Below, piece after piece: positions 17,571-26,134 of a stretch of DNA of 40,718 nt (position 1 is the stretch's first letter; every line of letters starts with the position of its first letter). Below the pieces are notes generated by a model, which worked only from the letters and a program-made list of their open reading frames with translations, searched no databases and was not told the origin of the DNA. This DNA is from Actinoplanes cyaneus (GTDB taxonomy: Bacteria > Actinomycetota > Actinomycetes > Mycobacteriales > Micromonosporaceae). The DNA lies in contig NZ_BOMH01000009.1 of assembly GCF_016862095.1 (NCBI RefSeq), positions 1 to 40,718 on the forward strand, in the 5' to 3' direction. The translations under genes were made by a program, and so were the position numbers.

Positions 17571-20500
17571 GTGGCGGTGTCGTGGCTGATCGTTCACTAC
17601 CACCGTCCTGACGGCGACTACTCAAACTGGTCACTGCACGTCTGGGGTGACGTCGGCGTCCAGGAGGCGACGTTCGCCGGCGCCGATGCCTTCGGGCGTT
17701 TCGCCTGGGTACGGCTTCCGGAGAGCGCCGCCTCGGTGGGTTTCGTGGTCGTCCACGCCGACGGCCGCAAGGACGTCGAGGCCGACCGGTTCGTCGTGGT
17801 CCGCTCGACCGGCGAGATCTGGCTGCGGTCCGGCGACGAGCGCGTCTCCTTCGCCGAGCCGGCTCCCGAGCCGCCGGCCGGCACCGCGGTGATCCACTAC
17901 CGGCGCCCCGGCGGGGACTACCAGGGCTGGGGTCTGCACTGCTGGGAGGGCGTTCCTCTCGAGATCAAGACCTTCTGGCGTACGCCGTTGATGCCCACCG
18001 AGTTCGACGCGTTCGGTGCGGTGTTCCGGGTGCCGCTCAAGCCCGGCGCGGCCGGCCTGCGATACGTGCTGCACCGCGGCGAGGAGAAGGACCTGCCCGA
18101 CGATCAGCGGCTCGACCTGACCGTGACCAGGGAGGTCTGGCTGCTGGCCGGTGAGGTCGACCCGATCCGTCCCGACCTGGGCACCCTCGGCCCCGAGCTC
18201 GACCCGGCCCGCTCGCACGCCGTGTTCCTCGACCGCACGACGATCGCCCTGCCCGAGTGGCTCGCCGGCCGGGCCGCCGCGTTCGAGCTGCTCAGCGGCA
18301 AGACCGCGTTCCCGCTCACGCCCCGCCCGGGCGGGCTGTTCCAGGCGCAGAGCCGGCGCTTCCCGCACCTTCGGGCATACCGGGCGTATGCCGTTCGTGA
18401 ACTGGGCGACGCCGAGCTGGGTGAGCTGCTGCGCGACCGGTTGCTGGTGGAGGGACGGACCACGAGCGGCGAGGTGACCGCGCGGACAGCGGTGCAGATC
18501 GCCGGGGTACTCGACGACCTGTACCTGGAGGCCGCCGACGCCGATCTGGGCCTGACCCTGGACGTCGACCAGCCCCGGCTCGCGGTGTGGGCGCCGACCG
18601 CGCGGGACGTTCAGCTGGAGCTCTACCGCGACCCGCAGGCCGAGCCGCGGCTGCTGCCGATGGACCGCGACGACGTCAACGGCGTGTGGTCGATTCCGGT
18701 CAAACGCAAGTGGCTCGGGCGGTTCTACCGCTACCGGGTGCAGGTGTGGCACCCGGCCGCCCAACAGGTCGTGACGACGAGCGTGACGGATCCGTACTCG
18801 GTGTCGCTGGCCGCCGACTCCACCCACAGCCGGCTCGTCGACCTCTTCGACGACCCGGAGCTCGCGCCGCCCGGATGGGACGGGCTGGTCAAGCCGGCCG
18901 CCGTCGCGCCCGCGCGGATGCAGATCGCCGAGGTGTCGGTGCGGGACTTCTCGATCTTCGACGCCTCGGTGCCGGCCGGCGAGCGGGGCACGTTCCAGGC
19001 GTTCGCCCGCCCCGGCGCGGAGGGGATGCGCCACCTGCGCTCGCTCGCCGAGGCCGGGCTGACCCACGTGCACCTGCTGCCGGTCAACGACTTCGCCACC
19101 GTGCCCGACCGTCGCGCCGACCAGGCACAACCCGCGTGTGACCTGGCGTCCTTCCCGCCGGACTCGGCCGAGCAGCAGCGCGCGGTGATGGAGGTCGCGG
19201 ACCGGGACGGCTACAACTGGGGCTACGACCCGTGGCACTGGACGACGCCGGAGGGCAGTTACGCCACCGACCCCGCCGGGACGGCGCGGATCCGGGAACT
19301 GCGCGCCGCGGTGGCCGGGCTCAACGCGGCGGGCCTGCGGGTGGTGCTCGACGTCGTCTACAACCACACGATGGGGGACGGGCTCGACCGGTTCAGCGTG
19401 CTCGACCGGATCGTCCCGGGGTACTACCACCGGCTGCTGCCCGACGGCAGCACCGCGGAGTCGACGTGCTGCCCGAACACGGCGCCGGAGAACATGATGA
19501 TGGGCAAGCTCATCATCGACTCGCTGGTCACGCTGGCCCGGGCGTACAAGGTCGACGGTTTCCGCTTCGACCTGATGGGCCACCATCCGCGCTCGAACAT
19601 CCTGGAGGCGCGGCTCGCCCTCGATCATCGGGTCGAGCACGGTCGCGACATCTGCCTGTACGGCGAGGGGTGGAACTTCGGGGAGGTCGCCCACGACGCG
19701 CGGTTCGCCCAGGCGACGCAGGTCAACATGGCGGGCACCGGGATCGGCTCGTTCAACGACCGGATGCGGGACGCGGCGCGCGGCGGTGGCGCGTTCGGGG
19801 ACGACCCGGGGGTGCAGGGCTTCGTGACCGGGCTCGGCTCCCGCACGCCCGGCACGGTGCACGATCTGATCAAAGTCGGACTTGCGGGCGGGCTGGCGAC
19901 GTACCGCTTCGTCAACCACGACGGGGTGGAGCGCAGCGGGGCCCAGGTCGACTACAACGGATCGCCGTGCGGCTATGCGGCCTCACCCGGCGAGACGATC
20001 AACTACGTCGACGCGCACGACAACGAGATCCTGTACGACGCGATGGCGTTCAAACTCCCCGCCGGGACCCGCCCCGTGGACCGGGCCCGGATGCAGGTGC
20101 TCGCGCTGGCGCTGGTGGTGCTCGGGCAGGGCGCCGGATTCCTGGCGCTCGGCAGCGAACGGCTGCGGTCCAAGTCGCTGGATCGGAACTCGTTCAACTC
20201 GGGCGACTGGTTCAACCAGATCCGCTGGGACCCGGGGCAGGGCAACGGCTTCGGCCTGGGCCTGCCGCCCCACGGCGACAACGGCGACAAGTGGGACTTC
20301 GCCCGGCCGCTGCTCGCCGATCCGGCGCTCGTGCCCAGCGCCGAGGTGATCGACCTGGCCGCCGAGCGGTACCGGGAGCTGCTGCGCATCCGGCGCACGT
20401 CGCCGGTCTTCGGGCTGCCCACCGCCGACGAGGTGCAGCGGCGGGTGACGTTCCCGCTCGGCGGGCCGGGCGAGACCCCCGGCGTGATCGTGATGTGCCT

Positions 20501-20735
20501 CGACGGGACCGGCCTCGACGAGCGGTGGCGGCGGATCGTGGTCGTCTTCAACGCGACCGACGAGGTGACCCGCCAGGTCGTGCCGTGCGAAGGCGCGCTG
20601 CGGTTGCACCCGGAGCTGACCGCCTCGGCCGACCCGGTGCTGCGCGGCGCGTCCGCGGTGACCGAGCCGGACGGGGCCGCGCTGACCGTCCCGGCCCGCC
20701 AGGTCGCGGTCTTCGTCGCCGAGCTGCCGGCGTGA
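17571..20735 (+). CDS. pulA: Pullulanase-type alpha-1,6-glucosidase
   Basis: The 1054-residue debranching enzyme hydrolyses alpha-1,6 links in pullulan, amylopectin or glycogen. Two pullulanase-associated (CBM41) repeats start the protein, each with the YHRPDGDY/YRRPGGDY-W-LH pattern (about 8-95 and 107-200). An N-terminal pullulanase domain and a CBM48 follow (about 330-430), then the GH13 barrel (about 450-930). Catalytic regions are DVVYNH (about 595), GFRFDLMG (about 662, nucleophile Asp), YGEGW (about 696, acid Glu) and AHDN (about 815). A pullulanase C-terminal beta domain ends it. No signal peptide is seen, so it appears cytosolic despite carbohydrate-binding modules. The start may be GTG 17571 or GTG 17577. 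Confidence 0.93.
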   Translation: MAVSWLIVHYHRPDGDYSNWSLHVWGDVGVQEATFAGADAFGRFAWVRLPESAASVGFVVVHADGRKDVEADRFVVVRSTGEIWLRSGDERVSFAEPAPEPPAGTAVIHYRRPGGDYQGWGLHCWEGVPLEIKTFWRTPLMPTEFDAFGAVFRVPLKPGAAGLRYVLHRGEEKDLPDDQRLDLTVTREVWLLAGEVDPIRPDLGTLGPELDPARSHAVFLDRTTIALPEWLAGRAAAFELLSGKTAFPLTPRPGGLFQAQSRRFPHLRAYRAYAVRELGDAELGELLRDRLLVEGRTTSGEVTARTAVQIAGVLDDLYLEAADADLGLTLDVDQPRLAVWAPTARDVQLELYRDPQAEPRLLPMDRDDVNGVWSIPVKRKWLGRFYRYRVQVWHPAAQQVVTTSVTDPYSVSLAADSTHSRLVDLFDDPELAPPGWDGLVKPAAVAPARMQIAEVSVRDFSIFDASVPAGERGTFQAFARPGAEGMRHLRSLAEAGLTHVHLLPVNDFATVPDRRADQAQPACDLASFPPDSAEQQRAVMEVADRDGYNWGYDPWHWTTPEGSYATDPAGTARIRELRAAVAGLNAAGLRVVLDVVYNHTMGDGLDRFSVLDRIVPGYYHRLLPDGSTAESTCCPNTAPENMMMGKLIIDSLVTLARAYKVDGFRFDLMGHHPRSNILEARLALDHRVEHGRDICLYGEGWNFGEVAHDARFAQATQVNMAGTGIGSFNDRMRDAARGGGAFGDDPGVQGFVTGLGSRTPGTVHDLIKVGLAGGLATYRFVNHDGVERSGAQVDYNGSPCGYAASPGETINYVDAHDNEILYDAMAFKLPAGTRPVDRARMQVLALALVVLGQGAGFLALGSERLRSKSLDRNSFNSGDWFNQIRWDPGQGNGFGLGLPPHGDNGDKWDFARPLLADPALVPSAEVIDLAAERYRELLRIRRTSPVFGLPTADEVQRRVTFPLGGPGETPGVIVMCLDGTGLDERWRRIVVVFNATDEVTRQVVPCEGALRLHPELTASADPVLRGASAVTEPDGAALTVPARQVAVFVAELPA

Positions 20736-20930
20736 TGCGGCCCGGTCTGATCGGCGAACCCTGGCCCCGGCGTGACCCGGCCCGGCCTGATCGGCAACCT
20801 CGGGTTCGGCGTGACCCGGCCCGATCGGCGAGCGCCGGGTTCGGCGTGGCCCGCCCCGGGCGCGATCGGCGGGCACCGGGTTCGGCGTGGCCCGGCCCGG
20901 GCGCGATCGATGAACCCCGGGCTTGGCGGG
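20731..20930. repeat. Degenerate tandem repeat, 35-41 bp, five units
   Basis: Five units of the general form CGTGRCCCGGCCCGG ... GATCGGCGA ... CCGGGTTCGG run from the pulA stop codon (20733-20735 is inside the first unit) almost to the next gene. Unit lengths are about 39, 39, 35, 41 and 41. No protein reading is convincing. The array fills the whole gap. Confidence 0.7.
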
Positions 20931-21000
20931 GTGCGCGGCTGCGCTAGATTGCGCCGCGTGGCATGCCGGTGGTCGGCGGGCCGTCGAAGCGGAGGTCCTG

Positions 21001-21513
21001 GTGCGGTTCGAGCGTGCCCTGTGCGCGTTTGCGCTGGTCGGTGTGGTTGCCGGGTGCAGCTCGTCGTCCGATGACCCGAAGTTCACCGAGCCGGCGGCCT
21101 CGGCGTCCGCCGCACCGGTCCACGGCGGGCCGGCGCCCGCCTGGACCGAGCCGGCGTCCTACTCGTTCGTGCTGACCCGCGGCTGCGACCCCGCCAAGCC
21201 CACCGGCAGATACCAGGCGACAGTGAAGAGCGGGCAGATCGCGACCTCCTCCCGCGTGGGCGGCGCCGCCGCTGCCCCGGGCCCGTCGGCCGACGTCGAC
21301 CTGGGCCCGGTCACCGGCGGTGAGGGCGAGGAGATCGAGGTTCCCACGCTCAAGGAGCTGGTCGACATGGCGCAGACCAGCGCCGAGGACGGCGGCGAGG
21401 TGGCCACGGAGTACGACGGGGCTGACGGCCATCCGGTCAAGGTCACCGTCAACGTGACCGGTGAGGCTTCCGGCGCCGAGTGCTGGATCGTCTCCGACTA
21501 CAAGGCCGGCTGA
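21001..21513 (+). CDS. DUF6174-type lipoprotein
   Basis: The GTG at 21001 follows a strong ribosome site, GGAGGT, by five bases. It yields a 170-residue precursor with a basic start, hydrophobic core and lipobox VAGC at about residue 19. The mature part has the DUF6174 pattern: YSFVLTRGC early, then TLKELVDMAQ and a repeat-like strand ending AECWIVSDYKA. It is expected to be a lipid-anchored protein on the outer face of the membrane. Function is unknown. The frame is open 26 codons upstream, but the lipoprotein signal fixes the start. Confidence 0.85.
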   Translation: MRFERALCAFALVGVVAGCSSSSDDPKFTEPAASASAAPVHGGPAPAWTEPASYSFVLTRGCDPAKPTGRYQATVKSGQIATSSRVGGAAAAPGPSADVDLGPVTGGEGEEIEVPTLKELVDMAQTSAEDGGEVATEYDGADGHPVKVTVNVTGEASGAECWIVSDYKAG

Positions 21514-21565
21514 CAGCCCCCGCCCGGTTCTCCGCGGTTACGCGCCAGCGAGCTGGGTGCCCGGC

Positions 21566-21703
21566 GGCTGTGTGTCAGCAGGCCGGGCGCTCGGGGGTTG
21601 GGTGTCAGCAAACGGCTGCGTGTCAGCAAGCCGTGTGGTCGGGAGCTGCGTTTCAGCGGGCCGGGTCCTCGGGGAGGCGGCCTGTCAGAGGGCCGGGTGC
21701 TCC
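21566..21703. repeat. Degenerate tandem repeat, about 24-38 bp
   Basis: About five units built on GCTGYGTGTCAGCARGCCG, some followed by a GGKCGCTCGGG-like spacer, fill the gap between two convergent genes. The last unit contains the stop codon of the minus-strand gene (21685-21687), so its last codons lie within the repeat. Confidence 0.6.
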
Positions 21704-22170
21704 AGGAGCGCGACCAGGAAGAACTCGGCACCCGCGCCGAACGCTGCGGCCAGCGCATACCCGATCGCGACCTCGACGGGCTCGGCCTCGGCGGAGCCCT
21801 CCCAGGACACCTCGACGTCACCCGTCTCCGAGATGGTGAAGTCACCGATCCGGAAGCCGTCCCGCAGCAGGCGGCTGCTCCCGGCCGTCGTCGGCCGGTA
21901 CAGGTACTGACGGCCCTCGTGCTCGACCACCACCCGGTACGAGAAGCGTGACCACCGCCCGGCTCCCGGCCGCAGGTGCACCGGAAGATCGTCGACCATC
22001 ATCCGCAGATGCTGCCGCTCGCGCGTCCCGATCGGGATGTGCGCCTGGAGCTCCGGCTGGTGCAGCCGCTCCAGGACGGCGGTGTGCCGGCGACCCGGTG
22101 CGCGAACCTCGACAGCCACCCGGCCGTCACTGCGTTCGACATCGACGGTGAAAGCGCGGGGGTCGGTCAC
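21685..22170 (-). CDS. Conserved-looking hypothetical protein
   Basis: I do not recognise a family for this 161-residue soluble protein. It starts at a GTG five bases after AGGAG. The sequence is beta-rich, with RFSYRVVVEHEGRQYLYRP in the middle and an alanine-rich, weakly hydrophobic C-terminal helix (EPVEVAIGYALAAAFGAGAE). The gene stands alone; its start lies about 200 bases from the end of pepP, and its stop lies inside a tandem repeat. Codon bias is that of a normal gene here. Confidence 0.7.
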   Translation of the reverse strand: MTDPRAFTVDVERSDGRVAVEVRAPGRRHTAVLERLHQPELQAHIPIGTRERQHLRMMVDDLPVHLRPGAGRWSRFSYRVVVEHEGRQYLYRPTTAGSSRLLRDGFRIGDFTISETGDVEVSWEGSAEAEPVEVAIGYALAAAFGAGAEFFLVALLEHPAL

Positions 22171-22368
22171 GGCGGCTCCTGAGGGGTCGGCGAAACGCGG
22201 TATCCGTCAATCCTCGCAGCGCCCCGCAAACCCCCTCGCCTCGCCGGGCGCCGCCTCGGTGACGCCCGGCGGAAGCCGCACGACCGCGGCCCGGCCCCAG
22301 AAACCAGCCGCGCCGGCCTCACCAAGGGCGGGCGCGGCAGGATTCCGGGAGGCAGGCGCGGCTCGACC

Positions 22369-23841
22369 TCAGGAGGGGAGGCGCGGACCGGCCTCGCGCT
22401 GCGCCGCGAGCCACGTCTCGACCTCGTCGGACGTCCGCGGCAGCCCGTCCGACAGGTTCCGGCAGCCGTCCGCGGTGACCAGCACGTCGTCCTCGATCCG
22501 GATGCCGAGGCCGCGCAGCTCCTCGGGGACCAGCTCGTCCTCCGGCTGGAAGTAGAGCCCCGGCTCCACCGTCAGCACGTAGCCCTCCCCGAGCGCACCC
22601 TCCCGGTACGTCTCGTTACGGGCGTGCGCGCAGTCGTGCACGTCGATGCCGAGCATGTGCCCGAAGCCGTGCAGCGTCCACCGCCGGTAGATCGTGCTGT
22701 CCTCCGCCATCGCCTCGTCCACGCTGACCGGGAGCAGGCCCAGGTCGTCGAGCCCCTCGGCGAGGACGCGCATGCACACCTGGTGCACGTCCTTGAACAG
22801 CACGCCGGGCCGGACCGCCTCGATGCCGGCCTGCTGCGACGCGTGAACGATGTCATACACCTGGCGCTGCAACGGCGTGAACGTCCCGGAGACGGGCACG
22901 GTGCGGGTCACGTCGGCGGTGTAGAGGTTGTGCCCCTCGACGCCCATGTCCATCAGCAGCAGCTCGCCCGGCTTCGTCACGCCGTTGTTGCGCACCCAGT
23001 GCAGGATCGTCGCGTGCGAGCCCGCGCCCACGATCGACGAGTAGCCCACGTCGTTGCCGTCGTGCCGCGCGCGCAGCCCGAACACGCCCTCCAGCAGGCG
23101 CTCCTTGACCCCGCGGTCGGCCGGGAGGATGCGCGCGACATCCTCGAAGCCGAGGACCGTGGCGTCGATCGCGGCCTGCAACTGGGCGATCTCCCACTCG
23201 TCCTTGACCAGCTTGAGCTCGGAGAGCGTCCAGGCGAGCTCGCGGTCGCGGGGCCGGGAGCGGTCGGGCTCGTAGGCCAGGATTGCCCGGTCGACGTTCG
23301 CGTCGAGGCCGCGCAGCACGCGGGTGCGCCCCGGCGCCGACTGGGCGAGCGCGGAGCCCAGGTGGCCCAGCGAAGCCGTCTCCAGCCCCAGCTCCGTCGA
23401 CTTCTCGGCGAGGGTGTGGGTGCGGCCGATCCACAGCTCACCGTTGCGGTCACGGAAGAACCGGTCGGTGTCCTTGGAGTTGCGCTCGCGGGTGAAGAGC
23501 ACCGCCTCGTGCCCGGACGCGGTCGGGTGCAGCACCAGCACGCTGTCCGGGTCGCGGTCGCCGGTGAGGTAGAAGAAGTCGCTGCCGGGCCGGAACGGGT
23601 AATCCGTGTCGTTCGCCCGGACCTTCTCGTTGCCGCTCGGGATGATCAGCGTCTCGCCGGGGAACGCCTCGGAGAGCGCGGCGCGGCGCTTCGCATAGTT
23701 CGGCACCTCGGGCACCGGCGCGACCGAGATCGGGTCCTCCCGCCAGCCGGTGCGCATGAACTGCAGAAACGCCTCGGGGAAGCCGGGGTCGTGCGACTCC
23801 GTCTTCGGCGCGGGCTGCGCGCCGCCGTCCTTCTGCGCCAT
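22369..23841 (-). CDS. pepP: Xaa-Pro aminopeptidase (M24B)
   Basis: The 490-residue protein has an aminopeptidase P N-terminal domain (about 45-185, with PSGNEKVRANDTDYPFRPGS then DFFYLTG) and a pita-bread M24 catalytic domain. The dinuclear metal ligands are visible: MDMG (Asp), TADVTRTVPVSG (Asp), HGFGHMLGIDVHD (His), TVEPGLY (Glu) and IRIEDD (Glu). It removes N-terminal residues preceding proline and is probably cytosolic. The ATG at 23841 follows GGAGG by ten bases. The structured RNA copy 2, if read on the minus strand, ends about 100 bases upstream, so it could be this gene's leader. Confidence 0.93.
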   Translation of the reverse strand: MAQKDGGAQPAPKTESHDPGFPEAFLQFMRTGWREDPISVAPVPEVPNYAKRRAALSEAFPGETLIIPSGNEKVRANDTDYPFRPGSDFFYLTGDRDPDSVLVLHPTASGHEAVLFTRERNSKDTDRFFRDRNGELWIGRTHTLAEKSTELGLETASLGHLGSALAQSAPGRTRVLRGLDANVDRAILAYEPDRSRPRDRELAWTLSELKLVKDEWEIAQLQAAIDATVLGFEDVARILPADRGVKERLLEGVFGLRARHDGNDVGYSSIVGAGSHATILHWVRNNGVTKPGELLLMDMGVEGHNLYTADVTRTVPVSGTFTPLQRQVYDIVHASQQAGIEAVRPGVLFKDVHQVCMRVLAEGLDDLGLLPVSVDEAMAEDSTIYRRWTLHGFGHMLGIDVHDCAHARNETYREGALGEGYVLTVEPGLYFQPEDELVPEELRGLGIRIEDDVLVTADGCRNLSDGLPRTSDEVETWLAAQREAGPRLPS

Positions 23842-23944
23842 CGTGGGGTGCCTCCGTTCGCGAGCTGTGACCCGACGTTACCGCCTACCTCCGACACAAA
23901 GCATGGCCCGGTGCCCCGGGTGACTTCTCAAGATCAAACTCTTC

Positions 23945-24066
23945 AGGTCCTAGCTCCGCTGTGGTCCGGATCGTCGCTCCCGCGGGGACCCTTCCGGGCT
24001 GAGCAGGGCGCCGGGGCGCCCTTAACGCTCATCCCTGCAGGGCGATCTCCGTGGGTGGTTGCGGTC
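23945..24066 (-). ncRNA. Structured RNA element, copy 2 (complete)
   Basis: Read on the minus strand it repeats the design of copy 1: GACCG, CCACCCACGGAG, ATCGCCC. A 16-position stem follows (24042-24027 with 24004-23989; 13 pairs), with a GTTAA/T internal loop and inner stem GGGCGC/GCGCCC with loop CCCG. It ends with the conserved GGGTCCCCGCGGGAGCGACG and GGACCACAGCGGAG. Compared with copy 1, two outer pairs (A-T to G-C, T-A to G-C) and one inner pair (C-G to G-C) have changed on both sides. The 5' part overlaps the last codons of the SodC-like gene. Confidence 0.65.
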
Positions 24067-24730
24067 TCGAAGACCCCGCATGGCCGTACCCGAAAGGAAG
24101 TTTGAGACAACCGACACGTGCGCCGGCTGTCCCGGCGACACCAGGACCGGTCCTCGTCGTCTCCGCGTGCAGAACCAGCGACCTCGGCATCCGGTCGTCG
24201 GCCACCATCCAGCGCTGCTCGCGACTCGCGACCGCGGTGCCGCGCGCGTCCGCGGTGAAGTCCAGCCAGATCTCGTTCGCCGGATTCGCGTACCGCGGAT
24301 CCGCCGAGGGCTTCTCCTTCGTCGCCGCCGGGTCGTGCTGATGCTGGTAGTGCGGACCGGCCGCCTTAGGGTCCCGGCCGCACTCGGCCACGTGCATGTG
24401 CGCGCCGTAGGCCCGCCCCGGCACCAGCCCGGTCACCTCCAGCCGGACCCACAGGTTGTGCCCGGTCGAGCTGAACTGGACCTGCGCTGTCGCGCCGGGC
24501 GGGACGGCCCTGACGTCGTACGTGATCGCCTGAGCCCCTGGGCGCCAGGTCTGGAACACGGCGGGCCCGGACCCGGCGGCGGCAGGCCCGAGCCCGGCGG
24601 CGGCCGCGGGTGAGCCGCCGGCAGTTGGTGAGCCGACGGCGGCTGGTGAGGTGGCGGCGGCTGGTGAGGCGGCGAGGCAGGCCGCGGCGGTCGCCAGATG
24701 CAGAGTCGTCAGTATTCGGTTGGCAAACAT
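24029..24730 (-). CDS. sodC: Secreted Cu/Zn superoxide dismutase-like protein
   Basis: The 233-residue precursor has a signal peptide (hydrophobic LHLATAAACLAA, cleavage near 25), then a low-complexity Ala/Gly/Ser/Pro linker (about 27-55). The SodC-like domain has AHMHV (copper HxH), HYQHQHDP (bridging and zinc His), NEIWLDFTAD (zinc Asp) and SLVLHAETT (copper His). It would dismutate superoxide outside the membrane. Related proteins end soon after the final cysteine (GCL); here about 23 more residues follow, and the last of these lie inside the structured RNA copy 2. The tail may be non-functional read-through past a lost stop codon. Catalysis is inferred from ligands. Confidence 0.85.
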   Translation of the reverse strand: MFANRILTTLHLATAAACLAASPAAATSPAAVGSPTAGGSPAAAAGLGPAAAGSGPAVFQTWRPGAQAITYDVRAVPPGATAQVQFSSTGHNLWVRLEVTGLVPGRAYGAHMHVAECGRDPKAAGPHYQHQHDPAATKEKPSADPRYANPANEIWLDFTADARGTAVASREQRWMVADDRMPRSLVLHAETTRTGPGVAGTAGARVGCLKLPFGYGHAGSSRPQPPTEIALQG

Positions 24731-24837
24731 GCCTTAATTCTCTCAAAAGAGGATTTGTCCGGTGCGGCAACGTCGGGCTGGATTTCCCCGGCGCGGAGCG
24801 CAAGGCTGAGATCCGGTGAAGCAACGGAAGGACTGGC

Positions 24838-25773
24838 ATGGGTAACGCGGTGGTGCTGGGCGAGGCGCTGATCGATCTCCTCGAGGCCGAGGTGGGCGGC
24901 GAGCAGATCTACCGCCAGGCGATCGGCGGCGCGCCGCTCAACGTCGCCGTCGGCGCGGCCCGCCTGGGCAGCCCGGTGGAGTACGCGGGGACGCTGAGCA
25001 CCGACGTCCTCGGCGACCGCATCGCCGCGTTCCTGGCCGAGGCCGGTGTCGGAGCGACCGGCGTGCGCCGCGTCGACGTGCCCACCACGCTCGCGGTGAC
25101 CACGTTCGAGGGCGCCGAGCCGGCGTTCACGTTCTACGGCGAGCCCCCGTCGTACGCGCTGCTCAGCCCGGACGATCTCGACCCGCGCGCGCTGGCCGGG
25201 GCCGACGTGCTCTACACCGGCTCGATCTGCCTGCTCCGCGAGCCGTTCCGGGCCACCGCCCGGCAGGCGTGGGCGGGTTTCGGTGGTGTCCGCGTCTTCG
25301 ACCCGAACGTCCGTCCCCGGCTGCTCCCCGACGACGCCGCCCTGAACGCGCTCCGCGAGCTGGTCGAGGAGTTCTTCGCCACCGCCGACCTGGTCAAACT
25401 CAGCTCCGCCGACGCCCAGCTGCTCTACGGCGACAGCGACCCGGCCGCGGCCGCCGACCGGATCCGCGCCCTGGGCGCCGGCACCGTCGTGGTCACCTGC
25501 GGTGCCCGGGGCGCCCACGTCGCCGCCGCGGACGGCGCGGCGATGCTCCCGGCCCCCGCGGTCGACGCGATCGACGCGACAGGCGCCGGCGACTCGGTGA
25601 TGGGCGCCCTGGTCCACCGGCTGCTCACCGCCGGCCGCCCGGCAGGTCTGGCCGGGTGGCAGGAGTACGTCCGGTACGCCCTCGCGGTTGCCGGTCTGGT
25701 CTGCGAACGCCAGGGCGGCGCCACGGCCATGCCCACCCCGTCCGAGCTCGCCGCCCGCTGGCCCGCCCTCTGA
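24838..25773 (+). CDS. PfkB-family carbohydrate kinase
   Basis: This 311-residue ribokinase/PfkB kinase has the N-terminal substrate patch IGGAPLNVAVGAARLG and the C-terminal signature DATGAGDSVMGAL with the catalytic Asp and anion hole. Sequence style is closest to fructokinase-type members, but specificity (fructose, or another sugar or nucleoside) cannot be read from the sequence. AAGGA lies seven bases before the ATG. It diverges from sodC and is a single gene, followed by an array of hairpin repeats. Confidence 0.88.
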   Translation: MGNAVVLGEALIDLLEAEVGGEQIYRQAIGGAPLNVAVGAARLGSPVEYAGTLSTDVLGDRIAAFLAEAGVGATGVRRVDVPTTLAVTTFEGAEPAFTFYGEPPSYALLSPDDLDPRALAGADVLYTGSICLLREPFRATARQAWAGFGGVRVFDPNVRPRLLPDDAALNALRELVEEFFATADLVKLSSADAQLLYGDSDPAAAADRIRALGAGTVVVTCGARGAHVAAADGAAMLPAPAVDAIDATGAGDSVMGALVHRLLTAGRPAGLAGWQEYVRYALAVAGLVCERQGGATAMPTPSELAARWPAL

Positions 25774-25820
25774 CCGCCGCGATCGCCGCCCGTCCTCGCC
25801 ATCGACGCGACTCCCGGCCG

Positions 25821-26033
25821 TGGCTGGTGCTGAGGGCTGCTTAGGGCGCTCGTCATGACCGTGAGCGCCAGCCGGGTCCTGCGCCGGGCGGCGGCGCGCG
25901 GCTGGCGTTGACGGTTGCTCCGGGACCGTCGTGACGACCGTGAGCACCAGCCGGCTCCTGCGCCGGGCGGCGGCGGGCGGCTGGCGCTGACGGTTGCTCC
26001 GGGACCGTTGTCACGACCGTGAGCGCCAGCCGG
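25821..26033. repeat. Hairpin repeat array, 79-bp period
   Basis: Three units begin at 25821, 25900 and 25979, exactly 79 bp apart. Each has GGCTGGYGYTGACGGTTGCT-like left arms, GACCGTGAGCGCCAGCCGG-like right arms and a spacer built on CCTGCGCCGGGCGGCGGC. The gap between genes holds nothing else. The units belong to the dispersed hairpin family also seen at 96, 10575, 12180 and 26070. Confidence 0.75.
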
Positions 26034-26069
26034 GACCCGGCGCCAGCAGGCGGCGCGGCTTGCGGTCCG

Positions 26070-26122
26070 GGCTGGTGCTCACGGTCGTTATCCGACTCGG
26101 ATAACGACCATGAGGACCAGCC
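26070..26122. repeat. Dispersed hairpin repeat, possible bidirectional terminator
   Basis: Positions 26070-26094 and 26098-26122 pair at 23 of 25 positions around a 3-nt loop. The arms include GCTCACGGTCGTTATCCG. It lies between the convergent kinase and thioesterase genes, 12 bases before the thioesterase stop, a position suited to termination from both sides. Confidence 0.7.
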
Positions 26123-26134
26123 GAGGACCGGGGG

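Noticed and set aside
23935..23955. Resemblance of AAGAGTTTGATCTTGAG (minus strand) to the start of 16S rRNA
   Set aside because: Only about 15 bases agree and nothing rRNA-like follows; it is part of the end of RNA copy 2.
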